Shown here: in pieces, positions 59,407-64,000 of the stretch
Layout of the letters: each line of letters begins with the position of its first letter
Numbering within the stretch: the stretch's first letter is position 1
From: Rhabditoides inermis
Lineage: Eukaryota; Nematoda; Chromadorea; Rhabditida; Rhabditidae
DNA: 64,000 nucleotides
Assembly: GCA_963966185.1 (NCBI GenBank)
Contig: CAWZYM010000331.1
Location: 2,200,001 to 2,264,000, forward strand
Direction: 5' to 3'
Made by a program: the position numbers and the translations under genes
The notes under the pieces: model-generated
Told to the model about the DNA's origin: nothing
Seen by the model: only the letters and a program-made list of their open reading frames with translations
Database searches by the model: none

Positions 59407-62400
59407 CTAGTGTTTCCTCTTGCCTCTCTTTTTCTTCTTCTTCGTTTTACTGCTGGCATTAGCAGTAGTCGTTGCATTCAACTTCTCTCCCTGTTCTCCT
59501 TCTTCCTCTCCTCCTTCCATCAGTTTCAGCCTGTCGCACTCGCATGACTCTGTCTCGTAGTAACCACCGATGGAAGTGATTGCGGAGACTTTCAGTGAAT
59601 CACTGAAAGTATTGAGGATTGATGTGACAAGCACAGACCACAGAAGCCTTCTCAAATTTTACCAGTTTTTTAATCGGAAGAAGAATCGCGAGTCAAGCGG
59701 GCATCCGAGTGGAATGCGCATCAGAACAGTGTACTGAAAGTGAAAGTGAAACATCGACATCAACATCGAACGATTGCTTGTGAGAATGGAAATGTTTGTG
59801 CCGAAACAGTTCGCACCTTGAACTCCTCTATAGCCTCGTCCCTCCCTTTGCTGTCCAGTCTCCCGTGGATGACCACTTCGGGGCAGTGAGCATCGATGGC
59901 GGCAAGGCGCGTGTCATTCAACCGGTAAAGGGCTAGAAACACTACTTTATGAAGAATACAACAGTTATGAAGGACTTGTGATAGCGGCTTCGTGGTAGTT
60001 GATGGTGCCGACGACTTTCTCGGTCGCCCACGAATACACGTAGACCACACCGTCCGAGTCTCCCAGAAACACGCGGTACGCGAGGGACTGGAATGAGAAA
60101 GTGTTGAAGGTGCAGTCAGTCTCTTCGAAAGCCATTCGGGATTGTTTCGAAGGCATAGCAAAGGCATTCCGAAGTGTTCGGGAGTGTTCCGAAGGCAGTT
60201 CGGGAGTTCGGGAGTGTTCTGAGGGCGATTCAAAAGACAACTCCGAAGTGATTTGGAGGCATTCAGGAGTGTTTTTAACTAGACTAGACGACACACCTTG
60301 ACGTGCTTCTGATAGAGCGCGCATCGGCTGTGGCCGTGACCGCGGCTTTCGTATCCGCCCATATCGGATTCGACGCAGATGATATTAGATGGCAGGCCGC
60401 GCAGACGCGTCCACTGAGTCTTGTGCGAGCGCCACACCACACCCACACTGTCCAGCGCGAGATAGCCGCCAGACGCCAACTAAGGAGGTTCGATTGAGCT
60501 GGAGCTTGCCTGTATTACCTGCACTAGATCGGGCGTGATTCCAGTGGGCAAGAGTCGAATGTCCCGGACTGTGAACGGCACAGGAATCCCTCCCTTCACG
60601 GTGTGGCCGGCGATTACGCTGGAATGAAATGAGCGATAGGTTGTCTAACATGATTCTTCAATCGATTATCCACTCACTTCACGTATTTGGTGGTAGCGAT
60701 GATGCATTCGTCTAGTGGCATCGGGTGTAGAACTAGGATGCGCTCGCCCAAGTCTTGCAGATCGACGCTCATCTCCCGCGGAGTCGCGCCTGCTTTGTGA
60801 TTAGCATGATAAACAGTTGTCATGACTTTTTCGACCCCCGCAGAGTACTCATCAGTATCTTGTAAGGGAGGCTACTTTTACCTTTTATGATAAATAATAA
60901 CCAAATTGTCTCACCTGTCATGTCAAACTGGACGGACATGATCCTTGATTGGGATGTTCCTTTTGTTCCGTGGAGGTACACCATTCGTTGGCTATTCGGT
61001 TTACGCAGTGCAAGCGGATAGGTCATTACTCCTTTTGGCTCAGCGAGTTGATGGCAGATGATGTTAGTAGCTGATAATAATGATTATTGTTCAAACAATG
61101 CGTAGACAATAACCTTGTCCCGATTTTCCTTTCATCTGCGCGAAGTTGCCAGAAAGCGAGAGGTGGATGGAGAAATCATCGGGTGCCATGGCAAGCAATT
61201 TGCTTGCCTGCAGATCACTGCTTTCAATTGGCAGCAGTTCTCGAACAAGACGTGTTTCCTGGTGAAATGAGATTATATCGCTTGAATCGCTGTGAATTAC
61301 CATAGATCCGTCCTTTGTTTTGACAGCTATGTGCAGCGTGTCATTCTCGCAATGAACTGCTAAACAGAAATCTTGCGGAGACTGGATTTTGGACTCTCGG
61401 ATATCTTCGTTTTCAAACAGTGGTAGAAGGAGAATGCGTATTCCCAGCGTAACATCCCAGATTTCCAGTTGATTGAGCAGCTGAATTTGCTAACGTGTGA
61501 TCTTTGGCAGTATTTTGATTATTTACCTCGGTTTTGTAGTGAGACGATAGAATAATGCGTTGATTAGCAGTGTGGAATTGGATGGGTCTCCGACAAGGAT
61601 CGACCCAGAGTGAGAACATGTTCTCTTCACGCAGAACCGACATCGCGTATCCTTCCACGAATTCGTCTAGCTGAAAATTAACTCTTTCATTGGTATTTTG
61701 TTTAAAAACCACGTCGACTCGATGCACGAAAATCATTCCAGTGGTCGAGACACGGTAGAGCAACTGGAACAAAACGTTCTCCTGATTATTTTACACTGAT
61801 AAAACTTTTGTAGTGGTGAGATGAACGTCGCAGAGGTCTGGCATGTCAGTATCAAGGTGAGTGGTCGATCGACCCTGCTTATTGTGCAGCATGTGATGCG
61901 CACTTCTTCCATTCTCATGTAACACAAACATGTACGTCCAACCATTCGTGCGCCGCAGCCGAGTCGCTTTCTAAAAAAAAGACAGGTATCACTTCACATA
62001 AAATGCTCCACCTTTATGGGAGAAGACACCTTGCGGTGAGTGAGAATCGGAATTGTCAGCACGACTTTGTAAACTGAGAACAGCTTCATGCCGACTAGCT
62101 CGATGCGGTGAATGATCTGCAAAATGTTCACATCATGAAATAGTTTCGAATAGACCTAACCAGATTGAATAAGTTGTCTTGCACTATCAAATCATCACCG
62201 ACAGGGTACACCGAGAGCACCTTGCTTCCGCAAGGGTGCTCTTGGGCAAACTGAAAATATGATTCAGCGCATATCTTTTTCAAGTTTGCAACTGTGCTTA
62301 CACGGGTAGCTTGCGCACCCGTCTTGGCGGATTAACCTATTTTGGAAAAGTTATGCTAATATTCGGAGTCAGCTTGAAAAACTGTGTATATGGCCATGAT

Positions 62401-63298
62401 TTCTCAAGAATCCGCCAAGACAGGTGCGCAAGCAGCCCGTGTTAGTAATCAGGTACTCACATGTGCTAGCACTTGACCGTAATTAGTTTCAAGGTTGAGT
62501 CGGTGAAACGCGTTATCGGAGTTCCCGTTTATGTACCTTATAACTTCATCGAGATCTGAATGTAGATCGCAATGTTGTATCTATAACTGTATGTAAGTTT
62601 ATGTTCTAACCTTTTCCGTGAAAAACACAATTGGTTTCGTTGAAATGCAGAATGTAGCCGAACGTTTTTGTTGTGAAAACCTTAGTACATTGTTCTCATT
62701 ATCGAGAAAGCCGATTCATTCACCTTTACTGTGTTGAAGTTGTTGTAGTTGAAACGCACTGACTGTACGACGTCGTTTGTTTCAAGAAGGCACATTCTGA
62801 AAATGAATCTATTATGAATGGATTTGTCTGATCACCGATCGCGCGATGAAATGGAAAACAGTGTGGAAGGATTCTCGAACCACAGCCAATCACAAGCCAC
62901 TGTGGTCCCTGTGTGAAACAAGGACACTAGTTTATCACTGTGGCCATTGATCAGTTGTGAAATGTTGGCAGTGAATAGTCTGCCAGAATTGCATCCCACG
63001 ATCTGAATATATGTTTTTGTCAGAAACGTGAATAAAACGATTACTAGATGATTTCTCTGGATATGCATGGATGTGACGTGAACATTAGTGTCGAAAACAG
63101 GAAGGGCAGGAAAGAGAACATTGTTTTGTGGCGCCATGTGATAGATGCAATAGACTTTTGCTGAACAATTATTTACAAATCGTTTTATACAAATATTCAC
63201 TCACATTTGTATGCGAAAAATTGCAATGGACGAAGTCCTATTGGAATTGTGGCCACAGAAACATCATTGGCAATGTTTGACCGATCATCGTAGTCTAA
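59407..63298 (-). pseudogene. Upstream tandem copy, exons 8-26 only in this window
   Basis: Collinear with 53,356-57,249 of the complete copy. The exons I measured (8, 10, 12, 18, 26) stay in phase. Exon 18 is 6 nt shorter (two residues) and others have replacements only, for example IVGCNSGRLF and GKSGQG. The donor after exon 20 is a canonical GTGAGT. The stretch equivalent to exon 7 (about 63,415-63,360) carries a TGA in the frame that is open in the other copy. Beyond 63,446 the sequence is unrelated and no exons 1-6 were found, so this copy is called truncated. A functional gene would need different 5' exons outside the window. The absence of frame damage in exons 8-26 means the truncation is recent or the copy is still used. 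Confidence 0.65.
62301..62441. mobile_element. Same 141-bp MITE in the second tandem copy
   Basis: At the corresponding intron position, again flanked by TTA (62,298-62,300 and 62,442-62,444). The insertion therefore predates the gene duplication. Confidence 0.8.
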
Positions 63299-63446
63299 CT
63301 GTAAATATCCAAGTTATCATACTCTATACACCCCTTTAGGAAAAAAATACATAACCCCTTACTGCAATTCATAGGCTTGCGTTAATGCAAGATAAAGGAG
63401 TCCCTTGTATGGTCTGGTGCTGTTAATGAGAACTTATCGATTAAAG

Positions 63447-64000
63447 GTAGTGTACCCTCTGAATCTGGGTGCATGTGTAGATACAACATGTCATTGTTTA
63501 CGACTCAATGAGTATATTATGATGATGCAAACATATATTCTGAAACAATTTAGTTTTAAAAAGTTATTTGAATATTGGAGTGAGAAATCGTAGAAACTAA
63601 TAACTTTTAATCAGCTCGGGGGTGTGTGCACAACTGCACGAAGTTACACAATTTGACCACACTAACGGCTGTTTCATTCAAGACAAAAAAAATTGCATGT
63701 GTTTATATTGTTTCTTATGTCATTCTTATTTTATATAACATTTCTACTATGTGTTTGTTTTACTAAACTGGCGAAAACAGCTTATGGGAAATTATATGCT
63801 AAACGCAGTAAGATATGTTGAATGATGTTAAAAATCATAACTCGCAACGTTGCGCAAAAATGCGTATCATGTTGGATTAAAATATATGTTTGACAATTTT
63901 TAATTTCATTATTTTTTATTACAAACAACCATAAACGACATAAAAAATACCTCTAAAAGACATTGATAATACATTCATGATATTTTTTTTATATTTGATT
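63447..64000. other. AT-rich right edge, nothing recognised
   Basis: No homology to the upstream tandem unit, no convincing exon and no tandem repeat. A 62-codon open frame at 63,405-63,593 (plus) starts inside the duplicated unit and ends in AT-rich DNA. It has no support. Confidence 0.5.

Larger units (their letters stand above)
52066..63446. repeat. Tandem duplication of a gene unit, period about 6.04 kb
   Basis: 52,066-57,406 matches about 58,105-63,446 throughout (about 95% by eye, small indels only), including exons, introns, the intronic MITE and the intergenic stretch (52,580-53,355 versus 58,628-59,406). 57,407-58,104 occurs once and holds exons 2-6 of the complete copy. The array thus contains the 5' end of one copy, one whole copy and the 3' part of a third. 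Confidence 0.93.

Overview
This is a repeat-dominated piece of a eukaryotic nuclear genome, almost certainly a small-intron invertebrate. A nematode fits best: GT-AG introns of about 34-55 nt, TTTCAG-type acceptors and compact many-exon genes. That assignment is inference. No long single-exon bacterial-type genes, rRNA or CRISPR are present.

Layout. (1) 1-195: a foldback/MITE-like element at the left edge. (2) 196-32,416: satellite DNA. Two tandem families (about 137-139 bp and about 111 bp), each with a GC-rich dyad, alternate with (GA)n tracts and nine copies of a conserved non-coding unit of up to about 1.2 kb (called U1-U9 here). U7 and U8 lie in a 3,101-bp tandem duplication that looks identical. 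(3) 32,417-38,338: two copies of a CT-rich element (E) separated by GC hairpins. (4) About 38,370-40,108: roughly 82 copies of a 21-bp palindromic minisatellite. (5) 40,109-41,520: an 883-bp tandem duplication. A shared terminal module (CATCTC, then GGACGGACACCATAG, then usually a GC hairpin) recurs 13 times between 5.1 and 41.5 kb, so the region reads as a head-to-tail chain of related elements.

(6) 41,521-42,178: the 3' end of a diverged paralogue of the gene in part 9, in the opposite orientation. (7) 42,245-44,356: a near-perfect inverted repeat (arms about 695 bp) around a tRNA-Leu(CAG) gene, followed by a 7-copy tandem repeat. (8) 45,318-51,044: two genes on the plus strand. The first is an intact 12-exon, 795-aa Mutator-like (MULE) transposase with an N-terminal zinc motif, DDE core, SWIM finger and C-terminal Cys/His finger. 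The second is an intact 7-exon, 249-aa gene of unknown function. (9) 52,066-63,446: a tandem duplication with a period of about 6.04 kb on the minus strand. It carries one apparently complete gene of about 26 exons (about 1,150-1,180 aa, possible beta-propeller, family unrecognised), a downstream copy cut after exon 2, and an upstream copy with exons 8-26. (10) 63,447-64,000: AT-rich, nothing recognised.

Gene models were spliced by hand; phases were checked exon by exon. Repeat boundaries are approximate to about 10-50 bp.
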